Positions 8,653 to 17,985 are shown, counted from the stretch's first letter. The stretch is DNA of 64,000 nucleotides from Agarivorans albus (GCF_019670105.1 NZ_AP023032.1:3280972-3344971), one strand, 5' to 3'. The notes: a model not told the origin generated them from the sequence alone. Numbers and translations: made by a program.

Positions 8653-9192
8653 TTAGAAAGAAGAGTCGGGCCCTGCTAAAAAGGCGATTTCTTCAGGGCT
8701 AGACTCTCTACCAAGTATTTGATTACGGTGTGGGTAGCGTCCAAAGCGCTCAATAATCACTTTATGCTTTAGCTCAAACTGATAGTTATTTTCTAGCCCT
8801 GGAGCCTTAAACAACTGCTCTGCCTGCTGGTGAATAACTAGGGATTCGCTATGCATATACGGCATATATAAAAAGCTTCGCTGGCTTAGATTAAGCTGTT
8901 GATCAAACCCTTTTGCTACAGCTTGCTGCGCAAGGCATAGTGCTAATGAATCGTTAGCAAAAGCACCAGCTTGGCCACGATGAATATTTCTTGAGAACTG
9001 ATCCAATATTATGATTTCAGCTAAGCTTGCTTGCGCTTGCTCACGCCAAGTAAATAACTCGCCACTGGCAGCTTGTTGCAACAAAGCAGAAAACTGATTA
9101 CTTATGAGTTCATCAATCTTAGCGTCTACACTAAACCACTGTTGTGGATTTAGCTCTTCAAACCAAAAATCTAAAACGTCTTGATAAGCCAT
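8653..9192 (-). CDS. DUF924 family protein
   Basis: About 179 residues of the DUF924 family, soluble and alpha-helical, related in fold to TPR-like proteins. The family hallmarks are visible: LDFWFEEL at the N-terminus, IIILDQFSRNIHRG in the middle and ERFGRYPHRNQILGR near the C-terminus. Its function is unknown. The start at 9192 is preferred over 9210 because AGAGG lies six bases upstream of the second ATG. It follows the Cys-rich secreted protein gene by about 20 bases, so it may share that transcript. Confidence 0.88.
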   Translation of the reverse strand: MAYQDVLDFWFEELNPQQWFSVDAKIDELISNQFSALLQQAASGELFTWREQAQASLAEIIILDQFSRNIHRGQAGAFANDSLALCLAQQAVAKGFDQQLNLSQRSFLYMPYMHSESLVIHQQAEQLFKAPGLENNYQFELKHKVIIERFGRYPHRNQILGRESSPEEIAFLAGPDSSF

Positions 9193-9213
9193 ACTTGCCT
9201 CTTTATTCATTGG

Positions 9214-9657
9214 CTAACAGCCGCAGTCACCTTGTAAGTTCCACTGGCATTGCTGGTAGTTTTCAAAAGTGGAAATTTGACTTATATACCCTACAACTTC
9301 ACAGCCTTGTTCTCCCCAAGTACAGCCAGGGCGAACTTGATTTTCTACTGTTATGGCTGTCGCTTGATAGCGAAAACTTTGAGCTAAACTCAATCCAGCT
9401 TGGGTTAACAAAGGGCTCTCTTTTGCTCCCCATAAACTCACTAGTTTTCCTTCGCGCATCATAATGGGATGAGTTCCATCAAGAGCGGTTTGCAACACAA
9501 TGTCTGGACGAATCGGAAGCTTGGAAGGGAAATAATAACTGCAACCACATCCCCGTCGCTGCTCTGCCACTGGAATAGCTTGCAACTCACAGGAATAAAC
9601 AACACTACTTAGCATTGCTAATAACGCAGTGCAGAATCCAACAACTAACTTATTCAT
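9214..9657 (-). CDS. Cys-rich secreted protein of unknown function
   Basis: About 147 residues: a signal peptide (MNKLVVGFCTALLAMLSSVVYS), then a mature part with about nine cysteines, including CGC motifs near both ends (RRGCGCSYYF and GDCGC at the C-terminus). That suggests a disulfide-rich or metal-binding periplasmic protein. I do not recognise the family. The start overlaps the stop of the upstream regulator gene (ATGAATAA), so translation is probably coupled; an ATG six bases further upstream is an alternative. Pairing with a cysteine-cluster regulator hints at a metal, redox or Fe-S role, which is inference. Confidence 0.7.
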   Translation of the reverse strand: MNKLVVGFCTALLAMLSSVVYSCELQAIPVAEQRRGCGCSYYFPSKLPIRPDIVLQTALDGTHPIMMREGKLVSLWGAKESPLLTQAGLSLAQSFRYQATAITVENQVRPGCTWGEQGCEVVGYISQISTFENYQQCQWNLQGDCGC

Positions 9658-10276
9658 AACCATCCAAAGGCGTTAAGGTATAAGCGCAGCGACGCGAGCC
9701 AGCAACAATGTGTTCGGTGCGCTCTACCTCACATTCGCTAAACAGTTTCTGCAGCATATCAAGTTCAGAGCGGCATAAACCTTGGCATTCGGTAGCAGCA
9801 ATACAAATAGGGCAATGATCTTCAACAAACAGGTAAGCACTTTGCTGGCGCTGCCAATTAGCCATATAACCTTCTTGACTACGCTTATTGCTCAAAAGCT
9901 CTAACTTGTCGGCAATACTGGTAATTCCGTCCATCGCTTGCTGATAAGCACTAAAACTTTGTTGCTCACGATGACTAACCAATTGCTCTAAGCCAGACTC
10001 ACCGAATACCTGCTTCACCGCGCCAATTAGCTGAACACTTAAGTCGCTGTGGCAATCAGGAAAGCGTCCATGGCCTTTATCGGTTAACTGCCAATATCGA
10101 GTAGGCCGACCTACTTTTACTTTTTTGTCGAAATGTTCAATTAGGCCATCACTTTCCAAACTTTGTAGATGCTGGCGAACGCCCATGGTTGTGATATCAA
10201 GCTGCTCGGCTAACATCTTTACCGTAAGCCCACCTTGGCTTTTTATTCGATACAAGATGTTATCTGTGGTTTTCAT
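9650..10276 (-). CDS. HTH regulator with C-terminal cysteine cluster (SufR-like)
   Basis: About 208 residues. The N-terminal winged helix (DNILYRIKSQGGLTVKMLAE, then TTMGVRQHLQSLESDGLIE) is of the DeoR/ArsR type. The C-terminal half carries HCPICIAATECQGLC, then a later Cys (RRCAYTL), the pattern of SufR-like regulators that bind an iron-sulfur cluster. It probably senses Fe-S or redox status; this is inferred from family features. The ATG at 10276, preceded by AGGA at seven bases, is preferred over 10315. The downstream Cys-rich secreted protein overlaps its stop codon, so the two are co-expressed. Confidence 0.8.
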   Translation of the reverse strand: MKTTDNILYRIKSQGGLTVKMLAEQLDITTMGVRQHLQSLESDGLIEHFDKKVKVGRPTRYWQLTDKGHGRFPDCHSDLSVQLIGAVKQVFGESGLEQLVSHREQQSFSAYQQAMDGITSIADKLELLSNKRSQEGYMANWQRQQSAYLFVEDHCPICIAATECQGLCRSELDMLQKLFSECEVERTEHIVAGSRRCAYTLTPLDGYE

Positions 10277-10362
10277 GCAATTGTCCTGCGCCTTTATTAA
10301 GCACATTATTGTCATTGCTACTGGCTTTGTAAAGCTAGCACTTTATTAAGCTAACAAGCCAC

Positions 10363-11676
10363 TTAGTGAATACTTTTAAAAACTTTAATTCTCAGAGCTT
10401 CTAATTGCTCAATAGCTTCAAAAGCAGTAACTCTGCCTTCCAAAAACTCCACCATTATATCCATAGCAGGCAAGGCAAATTGTTTAGGACTATCACGATC
10501 AAAAAACTGCGACACTCCTTTGGCGCTATTTAACAGCTGAGTGCCAGCTTGAATAAACCGATCTTCACTGCCCTTACTGCTAGACAAGGGGTTAATTTTC
10601 CCCAATTGCTGATTAAGCTCGACTAAGGCATCGCCCTTGGACAAGAAATCTAAAAACCAATAAGCGGCGATATTAGTTTTCGCTTGTGGGTGCGCCACAA
10701 TGACATCAATAGGCGCTTCTTCATATTGCTTCTGCCCTTCAAGCACCTGGGGAAACGCCGCAAAGCCTAAATCATTACGCACTCTATCGGGCACGGTCGC
10801 GAGAAAGAAGTTCCCCATTAATACTGCCGCGGCTTTTTCACGATACATTGCTGGTAACGCTTGTTTCCAACCCATCTCATCACTGTTTGGCACAAAACAC
10901 TGAGCATCGATAGCTTGTTGCCAATAATTAAAGACCTGCACCACTCGTTTATCGGTGAACGCGATGTTCCCAGCAAGCAACTGTTGATGAAATGCCAAGC
11001 CATTAATGCGCAAATTAAGGTAGTCAAACCAAGCAGCCACCGGCCATGCCTCTTTGCTACCAATGGTGACTAAGTGTTGTTGTTTGTTGGCAAAGCTTTG
11101 GCAACTCATCAGAAATTGCTGCCAACTAGTAAAAGTATCGGGTTGGTAGCGAATCATCGACTGCCGATAATAAAAGCCCCACTGGTAGTAATTTATCGGT
11201 AAGGCGTAATATTGTTGCTGATACTGGGAAGCGTGTTTGGCAGCCGAACTGAAAGTCTTGTCCCAATTGGCTTGTTGCCACCACGATGAGATATCGAGAA
11301 TTAGGTCATTTTTAGCCAATGCCCTAAGCCGCTCACCACCAAACCAAAAAAACAGATCACCTTCGCCATCATTACTCTTCATGATGTCTTCAATGTTCTT
11401 TTTGTAGTATTCGTTTTCGTAAACCTGTGTCCCCACCTCAACATGTGGGTAGGCAGTACTAAAGCGTTCAATAAGCTGCTTGTAGGCTTGTCGCTGTTTG
11501 CCGCTACTGGGCATTAGTACCAAGGTGAGCGAGTATTGTTTATCTAGTTCATGCTTTGCTTTAACTTGCCAAGAGCCAATGAGTAAACACAATAGCAACA
11601 AGAACTTTAGCCACTTAGACGAATGTTTCAAGGCGCCAATACTCCTTAAGCCTGCTAGTTCAAACAATCTAATCAT
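10363..11676 (-). CDS. Orphan extracellular solute-binding protein, family 1
   Basis: A 437-residue protein with a long basic leader and a hydrophobic signal segment (about residues 23-40), then a family 1 (sugar-type) binding fold: YSLTLVLMPSSG, QLIERFSTAYPHVEV, DLFFWFGGERL, INYYQWGFYYR. Such proteins normally feed sugars to an ABC permease. Here no permease or ATPase gene is adjacent, and flanking genes are unrelated. It may serve a distant transporter or act as a sensor partner. The start is uncertain because the N-terminal 20 residues before the hydrophobic stretch are unusually long. Confidence 0.82.
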   Translation of the reverse strand: MIRLFELAGLRSIGALKHSSKWLKFLLLLCLLIGSWQVKAKHELDKQYSLTLVLMPSSGKQRQAYKQLIERFSTAYPHVEVGTQVYENEYYKKNIEDIMKSNDGEGDLFFWFGGERLRALAKNDLILDISSWWQQANWDKTFSSAAKHASQYQQQYYALPINYYQWGFYYRQSMIRYQPDTFTSWQQFLMSCQSFANKQQHLVTIGSKEAWPVAAWFDYLNLRINGLAFHQQLLAGNIAFTDKRVVQVFNYWQQAIDAQCFVPNSDEMGWKQALPAMYREKAAAVLMGNFFLATVPDRVRNDLGFAAFPQVLEGQKQYEEAPIDVIVAHPQAKTNIAAYWFLDFLSKGDALVELNQQLGKINPLSSSKGSEDRFIQAGTQLLNSAKGVSQFFDRDSPKQFALPAMDIMVEFLEGRVTAFEAIEQLEALRIKVFKSIH

Positions 11677-11893
11677 TAAGCAAAAGCAAGCGCGTTATGT
11701 AGCACCAATTGTTAGCTTATTGCCATGGAAAATATTGATTTAACTATAGTTATAGCAGCTCTTTGGCACACAACAAGTTGCTTTAAACCAAACACACAAA
11801 TTTATGAATACTACTTATTGGCACTCAACATATTCAATTTTCTGTAGAAACATCACAACTCAACTACGGTAAAGCAAATCAGTTTTCTTCACC

Positions 11894-12766
11894 CTATTTA
11901 GTTCTTTCAGACAGAGACGTTTTTAAGGTGAAGTCATTGGGTTTAAGTGTTAACACTAGCTTTCCAAGAATACGATTACCATCAACAGCACCGTATAAAC
12001 GGCTGTCTGCTGAGTTATCCCTATTATCTCCGACAAAAAAGTAGGCATTATCGGGGATCACATAGGCGTCACTAAAAGAGTGAGAAACACCAATAGCTCT
12101 TTGTATTAAATAGCTATTATTGGCTAGCACTTCTTGGTAGGTTTCCGTATGAGTTGTGCCAGATACAAAGCTTATAGGCAATTCTTCTCCGTTTAACTGT
12201 ATATTGCTACCTTTAAAGCTAATCCTATCTCCTGGTAAGCCAATTAAGCGTGCAACGTGAGGCGCGTCCATGTTTGGTGGGTAAAATGCATACACATTGC
12301 CTTTTTGCATCAATTCTGGCTTCACCTTGTCGTTATCAACAAGGATTACCCCGAAAGTACCATAAGTTCCGTAACCTTGCTTCTCTACCACAATGTAATC
12401 CCCAACCGATAAACTAGGATTCATGGACCTTGCGGGAATAGTAAAAGGTTCATATAAAAACGCTCGAAACAAGGTGACCGATATCAACACTCCAGCGTGA
12501 ATAGCGACTAAGCCCCACCATTTGGAAAACCATGCTCTAGGCAAGCAAATATTGTAATGCCTAACAATGAAGTAGCTATGAATAACAATAACTAACACCA
12601 GTCCTAATGTTAAATAGCTTGAAAAATACCAATCGACAATGGCAGTAAAAATTGACACGCACAAGTACAAGCTAAATAAGCCAAGGTGATTTAAGTAAAG
12701 AAATACAAAGGGTTGGACTATTATTCCTAATAGAAATGATATCCAAAATTTAGGCTTCCATTCCAT
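11894..12766 (-). CDS. Signal peptidase I paralogue lacking the catalytic lysine
   Basis: A 290-residue S26 family membrane protein with three N-terminal hydrophobic segments (about 7-28, 32-46, 52-68) and a fourth near 85-102. The periplasmic part has the nucleophile block PARSMNPSL (Ser114), YVGDYIVVEKQGYG-like box C surroundings and the C-terminal GDNRDNSADSR (246-256). In the box that normally reads KR-x-x-GLPGD, this protein has VARLIGLPGD, so the general-base lysine is replaced by Ala172. It may be inactive, use another base, or act on a special substrate. It is not obviously the housekeeping lepB, which usually sits by lepA and rnc. It starts 10 bases after the flavodoxin gene with AAGGAG upstream. 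Confidence 0.85.
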   Translation of the reverse strand: MEWKPKFWISFLLGIIVQPFVFLYLNHLGLFSLYLCVSIFTAIVDWYFSSYLTLGLVLVIVIHSYFIVRHYNICLPRAWFSKWWGLVAIHAGVLISVTLFRAFLYEPFTIPARSMNPSLSVGDYIVVEKQGYGTYGTFGVILVDNDKVKPELMQKGNVYAFYPPNMDAPHVARLIGLPGDRISFKGSNIQLNGEELPISFVSGTTHTETYQEVLANNSYLIQRAIGVSHSFSDAYVIPDNAYFFVGDNRDNSADSRLYGAVDGNRILGKLVLTLKPNDFTLKTSLSERTK

Positions 12767-12776
12767 TTAGGCTCCT

Positions 12777-13361
12777 TTAAGCTTTTTCGGAAGTATTTTT
12801 CAACAGAGACCCTACCCGTTGGCCTAAATAACGCGCAGTTGCAACATCGCTTGGATGAACCTCTCCATTACTTGACTGGGCTACTACACCCAGCTGACAC
12901 CCTAAGCGATTTAACTCTCGTTGATCGTAACCACTAGCTAAGTCTAAACCTACCCACAACATACCATGTTGATTAGCGAGCGTTACTAGGTATTGCAAAG
13001 TACTGGTTTGATCACCATTTAACGCACTGCCGCAAGTAAAGCCAGCGGCCACTTTTCCTGCCCATTGTTGCTTACACCAAAGCTCACTGGTTGCGTCAGC
13101 AAAAGCCTTAAATTGTGCTGCTACTCCGCCCATGTAGGTGGGTGAACCAAAGATAATGGCATCACAATCGACAAGTTGTTCAAATACTTCAGGAGCACAA
13201 AAGCGCCCTTCTACTATTTGCTTACCTTGAATTTGAATACTGACAACTTCTATTGAATATGACTCAGCAAGACCAGCTTGTAGGGCTTTAGCTAAAATGC
13301 CAGTTACATCGGTTTTAGTAAAATACACCACCGCAACTTTAAGTTTCTGTACTCTAGTCAC
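12777..13361 (-). CDS. Flavodoxin/WrbA-like NAD(P)H:quinone oxidoreductase-type protein
   Basis: About 194 residues of the flavodoxin-like fold. The FMN phosphate loop is modified (VVYFTKTDVTGILAKAL), and the later loops FGSPTYMGGVAAQFKAFAD and FTCGSALNGDQTSTLQYL match WrbA/flavodoxin-like NADPH reductases. A role in two-electron quinone reduction or redox signalling is likely but unproven. The open frame reaches back to 13385. The GTG at 13361 is preferred because GAGGAG precedes it and it overlaps the upstream stop by eight bases, indicating coupling. It is the middle gene of a three-gene unit ending with the signal peptidase paralogue. Confidence 0.82.
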   Translation of the reverse strand: MTRVQKLKVAVVYFTKTDVTGILAKALQAGLAESYSIEVVSIQIQGKQIVEGRFCAPEVFEQLVDCDAIIFGSPTYMGGVAAQFKAFADATSELWCKQQWAGKVAAGFTCGSALNGDQTSTLQYLVTLANQHGMLWVGLDLASGYDQRELNRLGCQLGVVAQSSNGEVHPSDVATARYLGQRVGSLLKNTSEKA

Positions 13362-13824
13362 AGTACTCCTCGACCTTTGCTTCAACCTGCTGCTGGCAGG
13401 TTTGCTTATAACGAATATCTATTTCATTAATTAAGTTGGTGTAAACCTCAAAGCTTTCTTCATAGCCTTTAAAGGCTAGATCTGCATTACTTTTATTGCC
13501 TTCGCTAACGCAGGCCTCATGCACCGAATACCACTGCTCCGCGGCTTTCTCGGCATTATCTAATACTGTATTAAGAGGCACTTGGTTAATTAAAGCGAGT
13601 TGGCTTCGCTTATCAGTAAACAATTTACATACCTTGTCGCGAGGCATGTCATAGTCCCAAGAACATATTGCCACATATTGTTTACTCAAAGTTTGAATGT
13701 CTTGGTGTATACGCTGGTTGCTGCTGGAAGCTTCGGCAAAACCTTCTTTAGAACACACACTGGCAAAAGCTAATGTCGGTAAACAGCTTACGACAATAGC
13801 AACAAGTAAATTTCTCATTTTCAT
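13354..13824 (-). CDS. Small exported Cys-containing protein, unknown
   Basis: A 156-residue protein with a clear signal peptide (MKMRNLLVAIVVSCLPTLAFA) and a helical mature region carrying about six cysteines, including one near the N-terminus of the mature chain (SVCSKEG) and an acidic tail ending EEYCD. I do not recognise the family. It is the first gene of a unit with a flavodoxin-like protein (eight-base overlap) and a signal peptidase paralogue. The exported cysteine protein could be a substrate or partner of either, which is speculation from context. Confidence 0.65.
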   Translation of the reverse strand: MKMRNLLVAIVVSCLPTLAFASVCSKEGFAEASSSNQRIHQDIQTLSKQYVAICSWDYDMPRDKVCKLFTDKRSQLALINQVPLNTVLDNAEKAAEQWYSVHEACVSEGNKSNADLAFKGYEESFEVYTNLINEIDIRYKQTCQQQVEAKVEEYCD

Positions 13825-14401
13825 CCTTAAAGCAGAGCTTCATTTCACACTTATATTTATTAGCAATAAACTAAAACTACGCAGCACTCCAATCAAAATG
13901 CCTAAGGCACCTTTCTGAGCAATCTATACCTTTGATTTGATAATGCTTTTCTTACAAGAGTAATAGTTGCTTAAGATCGCATGTTCAATCGAGAAAAACA
14001 TCAGTACAGCTCCAAAAAAACACTTTTTATCAAAAATATGCGCTGTATCTGCTGCTTACCTCAACACTACGATAACAAATATAAAAACTAGCTAAACTAA
14101 AAACCAAGTTCAGAGATACTAGGTTTGACGGTAGTATTTCCCAACCTTTCATGAACTCAACAAGCAGAGTATTGAACTAGGTTAAAAGCATTAGTTAAAA
14201 ATTATCAACCTGCCTTTGTATATTTTACAATTCATTATCTGGTCAACCAATATTACTTATGGTACTAATTAGTCATACGAACGAATCGTAATAATTATTC
14301 CTAAAAATCAGTAAATTAGTGAACCATTCTTATAACTGTGGCTAGCTTTGTAGTTCTGATTTGGCTTGGGAGCAGCAGGAATACTAACAGGGATCTGTAT
14401 C
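13825..14401. other. AT-rich intergenic region between divergent genes
   Basis: About 580 bases with no open frame that looks coding. It must hold the promoters for the leftward exported-protein operon and the rightward chemoreceptor. I searched for sigma-54 and sigma-28 motifs in front of the chemoreceptor and saw no convincing one. Confidence 0.5.
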
Positions 14402-16390
14402 ATGAAACTCAAAGTTGTAACCCGCACACTACTTGGTTTTGCTGTGCTACTTGCGTTGTTGTTGATTGTTGCGCTAATTGGCCAACTTAATATGCGACAA
14501 CTAGAAAGCCAACTGGATCAAACCGTCAGCCGCTTAGCGCCAATGGCAGAGCAAGTGAATCAACTATCGGGATTATTGCTTAACTCGGCGCGCAAAGTTG
14601 GCTTACACAGCAATAGCCAAAACCGCCAACAAGCAGAGCAACTAGAACAGGAAGTTACCAGCCTATTTAGCAGCTACAGCCAACGTATCGAGTCCCTCTC
14701 TCAGTTAGCCCAACCTTACCCGCAAATAGTGAGCGGTTTAAGCCAATTAGACCAAGACCTTAATAGCATTAAAACCACCAGCCAAACGCAGTTAACCTTG
14801 GCCAACCAAGCGCAACAAGCACAGCAGTTGTTAACCAATCAGCGCCAAAGCTTTAATCAAAAGTGGAAAAACTTTGCGGGTGATATGGAGTTTATGATTG
14901 AAATGGTAGAAGAGAATGCCGAATGGGTTGTAACCGGCATGCAAGCCGACATAGCGGCGTTTTCTGGCTCTCTCGAGAAACTGTTTTATGCTCAAAATGC
15001 CCAGCAGTTTGACTCCCAATTTAGTGTGGTATCTAGTTATTACAAATCTCTTCAGCAAAAGCAGGAACAATTGCTCAAGCTAGACCCAGCCAGTGGTGAG
15101 GAGTTAACCAGCTATTTCGAGTTACTCAAACAAGCCTTTGCTAACAACGGTCTATTTACCAATCTAAAAAATCAGCAATTAGTTCTGAGTCGTCAAAACG
15201 AACAACTAGTGACACTAAACCAACAAACAGACCAAGCCCTAAACTTGCTCGACAATATCTCTGAGCAACTAAGCCAAATCATTGCAGCCGCTCACCTGCA
15301 AGCTCAACAAAGCTCGAGTTCAGCGCTATTGCAAACTGGACTCGTGCTGCTTTTGTCAATTGCTATAACCCTCTTTGTAGCTTGGAACGTAAGCAGGCAA
15401 ATTCGCTTACCGCTAGCAAATACCCTGGCTCAAATTAAACGCATGGTAGATGGCGACTTTAGAACAGTTGAAGGTGTAAATGCCCACGATGAATTTGGTC
15501 AAATAGCCACTCACTTACATGAGCTTAGTGCCCAAATGAACCAGGTAATTAGTCAAATGAGCAATAACGCAAAGCAACTTGCTGCCAGTGCCAAGAGCGG
15601 CTTAGCAACCAGTGAGCATTCACATAAAGTGATTCAAGAGCAACAAGATCAAAGCCAGCTAGTTGCTGTTGCGGTAAGCCAAATGGAAGTAGGTGTTAAC
15701 GAAGTATCTGAGCAAGCCCAACAAAGCCGTGACGACATTGGCCAAGTAAACCAACTTACTGGGCAAAGCCACCAAGCCGCACAATCGACCTTAGCCACAA
15801 CTAATCAACTTCAAACCACCGTTGTAGATGCCAGCCAACAAGTGAGCGAGCTTAAACAACAAAGTGATGACATTAACCGTATCGTTGATGTTATCCAAGG
15901 CATAGCCGAACAAACCAACTTATTAGCCTTAAACGCCGCTATCGAAGCTGCCCGCGCAGGCGAACAAGGCAGAGGTTTTGCGGTCGTTGCCGATGAGGTT
16001 AGAGGATTAGCTACTCGCAGCCGCGAAGCCACGCAAGAAATTCTAACAATGATAGAGCAACTACAGAGCCGCGCTCAACACGCTATGGACATGATGGTAC
16101 AAGGCGAAACCATGGTGGGAAGCTGTATCAACGAAGCCGAGCAAAGCTCTCAACAGCTAGAGCAAGTTGCTCAACTGCTAAGCGCTATTCAACAGCGTAG
16201 CGAGAACATTGCCAATAACGCCCAAGATAAACACACCGTAGCGGTACAAGTAGCAAACAACGTTGAGAAAATTGTCGAACTGAGCGAGCTGGCCAACCGA
16301 GATGCTAACCAAACCCAGCAAATTAGCGATGCTCTGCAGCAGCAGTCTCAGCAACAGCTAAGCGAACTATCTAGGTTTAAGCTGGGATAA
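14402..16390 (+). CDS. Methyl-accepting chemotaxis protein with helical sensor domain
   Basis: About 662 residues. A first membrane segment (about 10-32) is followed by a roughly 290-residue all-helical, Gln-rich periplasmic sensor with coiled-coil character, resembling the helical bimodular (HBM) type. Then come a second membrane segment (about 315-335), a HAMP linker ([22 protein letters not shown]) and the cytoplasmic signalling hairpin with the tip [20 protein letters not shown]. It would report ligand binding to CheA. The ATG at 14402 (AGGGA upstream) is preferred over 14366, which would add twelve residues before the membrane segment. The ligand cannot be told from sequence. Confidence 0.93.
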   Translation: MKLKVVTRTLLGFAVLLALLLIVALIGQLNMRQLESQLDQTVSRLAPMAEQVNQLSGLLLNSARKVGLHSNSQNRQQAEQLEQEVTSLFSSYSQRIESLSQLAQPYPQIVSGLSQLDQDLNSIKTTSQTQLTLANQAQQAQQLLTNQRQSFNQKWKNFAGDMEFMIEMVEENAEWVVTGMQADIAAFSGSLEKLFYAQNAQQFDSQFSVVSSYYKSLQQKQEQLLKLDPASGEELTSYFELLKQAFANNGLFTNLKNQQLVLSRQNEQLVTLNQQTDQALNLLDNISEQLSQIIAAAHLQAQQSSSSALLQTGLVLLLSIAITLFVAWNVSRQIRLPLANTLAQIKRMVDGDFRTVEGVNAHDEFGQIATHLHELSAQMNQVISQMSNNAKQLAASAKSGLATSEHSHKVIQEQQDQSQLVAVAVSQMEVGVNEVSEQAQQSRDDIGQVNQLTGQSHQAAQSTLATTNQLQTTVVDASQQVSELKQQSDDINRIVDVIQGIAEQTNLLALNAAIEAARAGEQGRGFAVVADEVRGLATRSREATQEILTMIEQLQSRAQHAMDMMVQGETMVGSCINEAEQSSQQLEQVAQLLSAIQQRSENIANNAQDKHTVAVQVANNVEKIVELSELANRDANQTQQISDALQQQSQQQLSELSRFKLG

Positions 16391-16409
16391 ACAAACGGCT
16401 TTTACATAA

Positions 16410-16439
16410 ACATAAAGCGGTAATCACACCGCTTTATGT
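16410..16439. terminator. Convergent terminator, MCP / DUF1275 gene
   Basis: An 11-bp perfect stem (CATAAAGCGGT / ACCGCTTTATG) with a short loop. The DUF1275 stop codon on the opposite strand lies within the loop and right arm, so the hairpin serves two convergent genes that nearly touch. Confidence 0.75.
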
Positions 16440-17089
16440 TTAGCCTTATAGACCGAGTAGAACAGCGCCAAAAACAAACATACTCCAGCTGGTATCAATA
16501 AAGAGTAAAACGCCAAGTTAGCAAAGCCAAGTGCCCCTAAAGTGCCGCCGAGTATAAAACCTAGCACAATGAGTGAGAACAACAGTGCGCGCCGTTTATC
16601 AAATGGGCCACCACGAAGAACAGCCCCCAACATAATCCCCAAATCAGTAAATATACCGGTAACGTGAGTGGTGCGGACAACCGCACCACTGTAGGTAGTT
16701 GCCAAGGCATTTTGTAAGCCACACGCGGCGGATGCTAAGTAGATCCCATAAGAAAAGTCACCAATTAGTAGATAGCTAGCACCACAAAGAAACGTTGCCT
16801 CTAAGCAAAGTAGAGCGCTGTAATTACGCCCCAACTTTAACGCCTCACCACGTAAAAAGTAGCCAGAAATTGCAGCGCCCATAACAAAGCTAAACAACAC
16901 GCCAAACAAATATAGTAAATCGTTAAAGCCAGCACTCATTGCTCCCGTGCCCAGCAAAGTGGCCGTTCCAGACAAATGAGAAACCGACTGGTGCTTAAAT
17001 CCCAATAAGCCCACTGCGTTAATAAAACCCGCGTTCAACGCTAACAAAAACGTTCCATACTCAACCCAGCGAGGTAACTTAGAGATCAC
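16424..17089 (-). CDS. DUF1275/YoaK family membrane protein
   Basis: A 221-residue protein with six or so hydrophobic segments, of the YoaK/DUF1275 family. Hallmarks visible are LNAGFINAVGLLGFKHQSVSHLSGT near the N-terminus and the Ala-rich CGLQNALATTYSGAVVRTTHVTG motif in the middle. Function is unknown; a small-molecule transporter is often guessed. The start is a GTG with AGGA six bases upstream. Confidence 0.88.
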   Translation of the reverse strand: MISKLPRWVEYGTFLLALNAGFINAVGLLGFKHQSVSHLSGTATLLGTGAMSAGFNDLLYLFGVLFSFVMGAAISGYFLRGEALKLGRNYSALLCLEATFLCGASYLLIGDFSYGIYLASAACGLQNALATTYSGAVVRTTHVTGIFTDLGIMLGAVLRGGPFDKRRALLFSLIVLGFILGGTLGALGFANLAFYSLLIPAGVCLFLALFYSVYKAKHKAV

Positions 17090-17446
17090 AGCTATTCCTT
17101 GAACTTATACGCGTTTTTAATCCTTGCGAACAAAAGTTTACCAAACAACCAGGCCTTACCGAAGTAAGTAATAAGCGCCAGAGTAGTGACAACACAAGCA
17201 ACACAAGCAAAACACTTCTGCTAACTAAGGGCTTGGCAAAAATATCGCTCTTAAAATCGATGAAGGTTAAAGAACCCCCTTCGCAAAATGAGCCTTAAAC
17301 GATAATTCAAAGAGCCGAACAATCCAGTAGCGAACATTCATGGCTTTGATTGTTTAGACTAAAATCTAAACTTCACTGTGCGCGATGCTCTTTGATGCCT
17401 TAACGTCAATACTGCCTCAGCTGTATTTCAGCTTTAACTAAAAAAC

Positions 17447-17464
17447 TGTCTCAAATTTATGACA
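17447..17464. repeat. Operator-like site A (TGTCTCAAATT)
   Basis: An 18-base site TGTCTCAAATTTATGACA with inverted TGTC/GACA ends. It shares its first eleven bases and its GACA end with site B at 17550, 103 bases downstream. Two matching spaced sites upstream of one gene suggest binding of a dimeric regulator. Confidence 0.5.
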
Positions 17465-17549
17465 ACAAAAGCCTTTCATAATTATGAACTAAGCAATTTA
17501 TTCGCTTGTAGCCTTTATTTTTAAGCCCACCGCTCACTTTAAAAAACAC

Positions 17550-17567
17550 TGTCTCAAATTGGGGACA
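17550..17567. repeat. Operator-like site B (TGTCTCAAATT)
   Basis: An 18-base site TGTCTCAAATTGGGGACA, the second copy of the motif at 17447, with better arm symmetry (TGTCTC against GGGACA, five of six paired). A GAGACA half-site follows at 17667. Confidence 0.5.
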
Positions 17568-17582
17568 TAATAATTGACAAAA

Positions 17583-17608
17583 ATGAATATTTACCATTTA
17601 ATATTCAT
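17583..17608. repeat. Perfect inverted repeat upstream of GH48-1
   Basis: Arms ATGAATATT and AATATTCAT are perfectly complementary around an eight-base centre. The site lies 16 bases after operator-like site B. It could be a second transcription-factor site; it is too AT-rich to be a terminator. Confidence 0.45.
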
Positions 17609-17985
17609 CATCATTTATTTAAACAACAACACAAAGAAATGCAGTTCTTGGTAAAAAGCCCTCATTGAGACAGGCACAAGAATGCATATAAATCATTAAT
17701 AATAATGAAATAAAACTATAAAAACAGCCAATATAAGTCATACGTTAATATCTATAACAAAACTGAAATTGGTATAAACCTGTTAAAAAATCAATATCAC
17801 CTCAAACACCTCTCGCGATCACAATCACATATTTATGCAATAACACATGAAACAAACTCTAAATGTAGATTGTTTTTTATCCATTCAATGTTTTACATCA
17901 CGCTGCCAGATTTGTTCATCAAAACAGCTATAGATATTTCTATTAATAAGTTTGATTCTTTAGCCCGGATTTATCGTTCGATCTG

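Noticed and set aside
17667-17690. A sigma-54 promoter (GGCAC...TGC) before GH48-1
   Set aside because: The GG-to-GC spacing is nine bases instead of the required ten, and the flanking consensus is poor.
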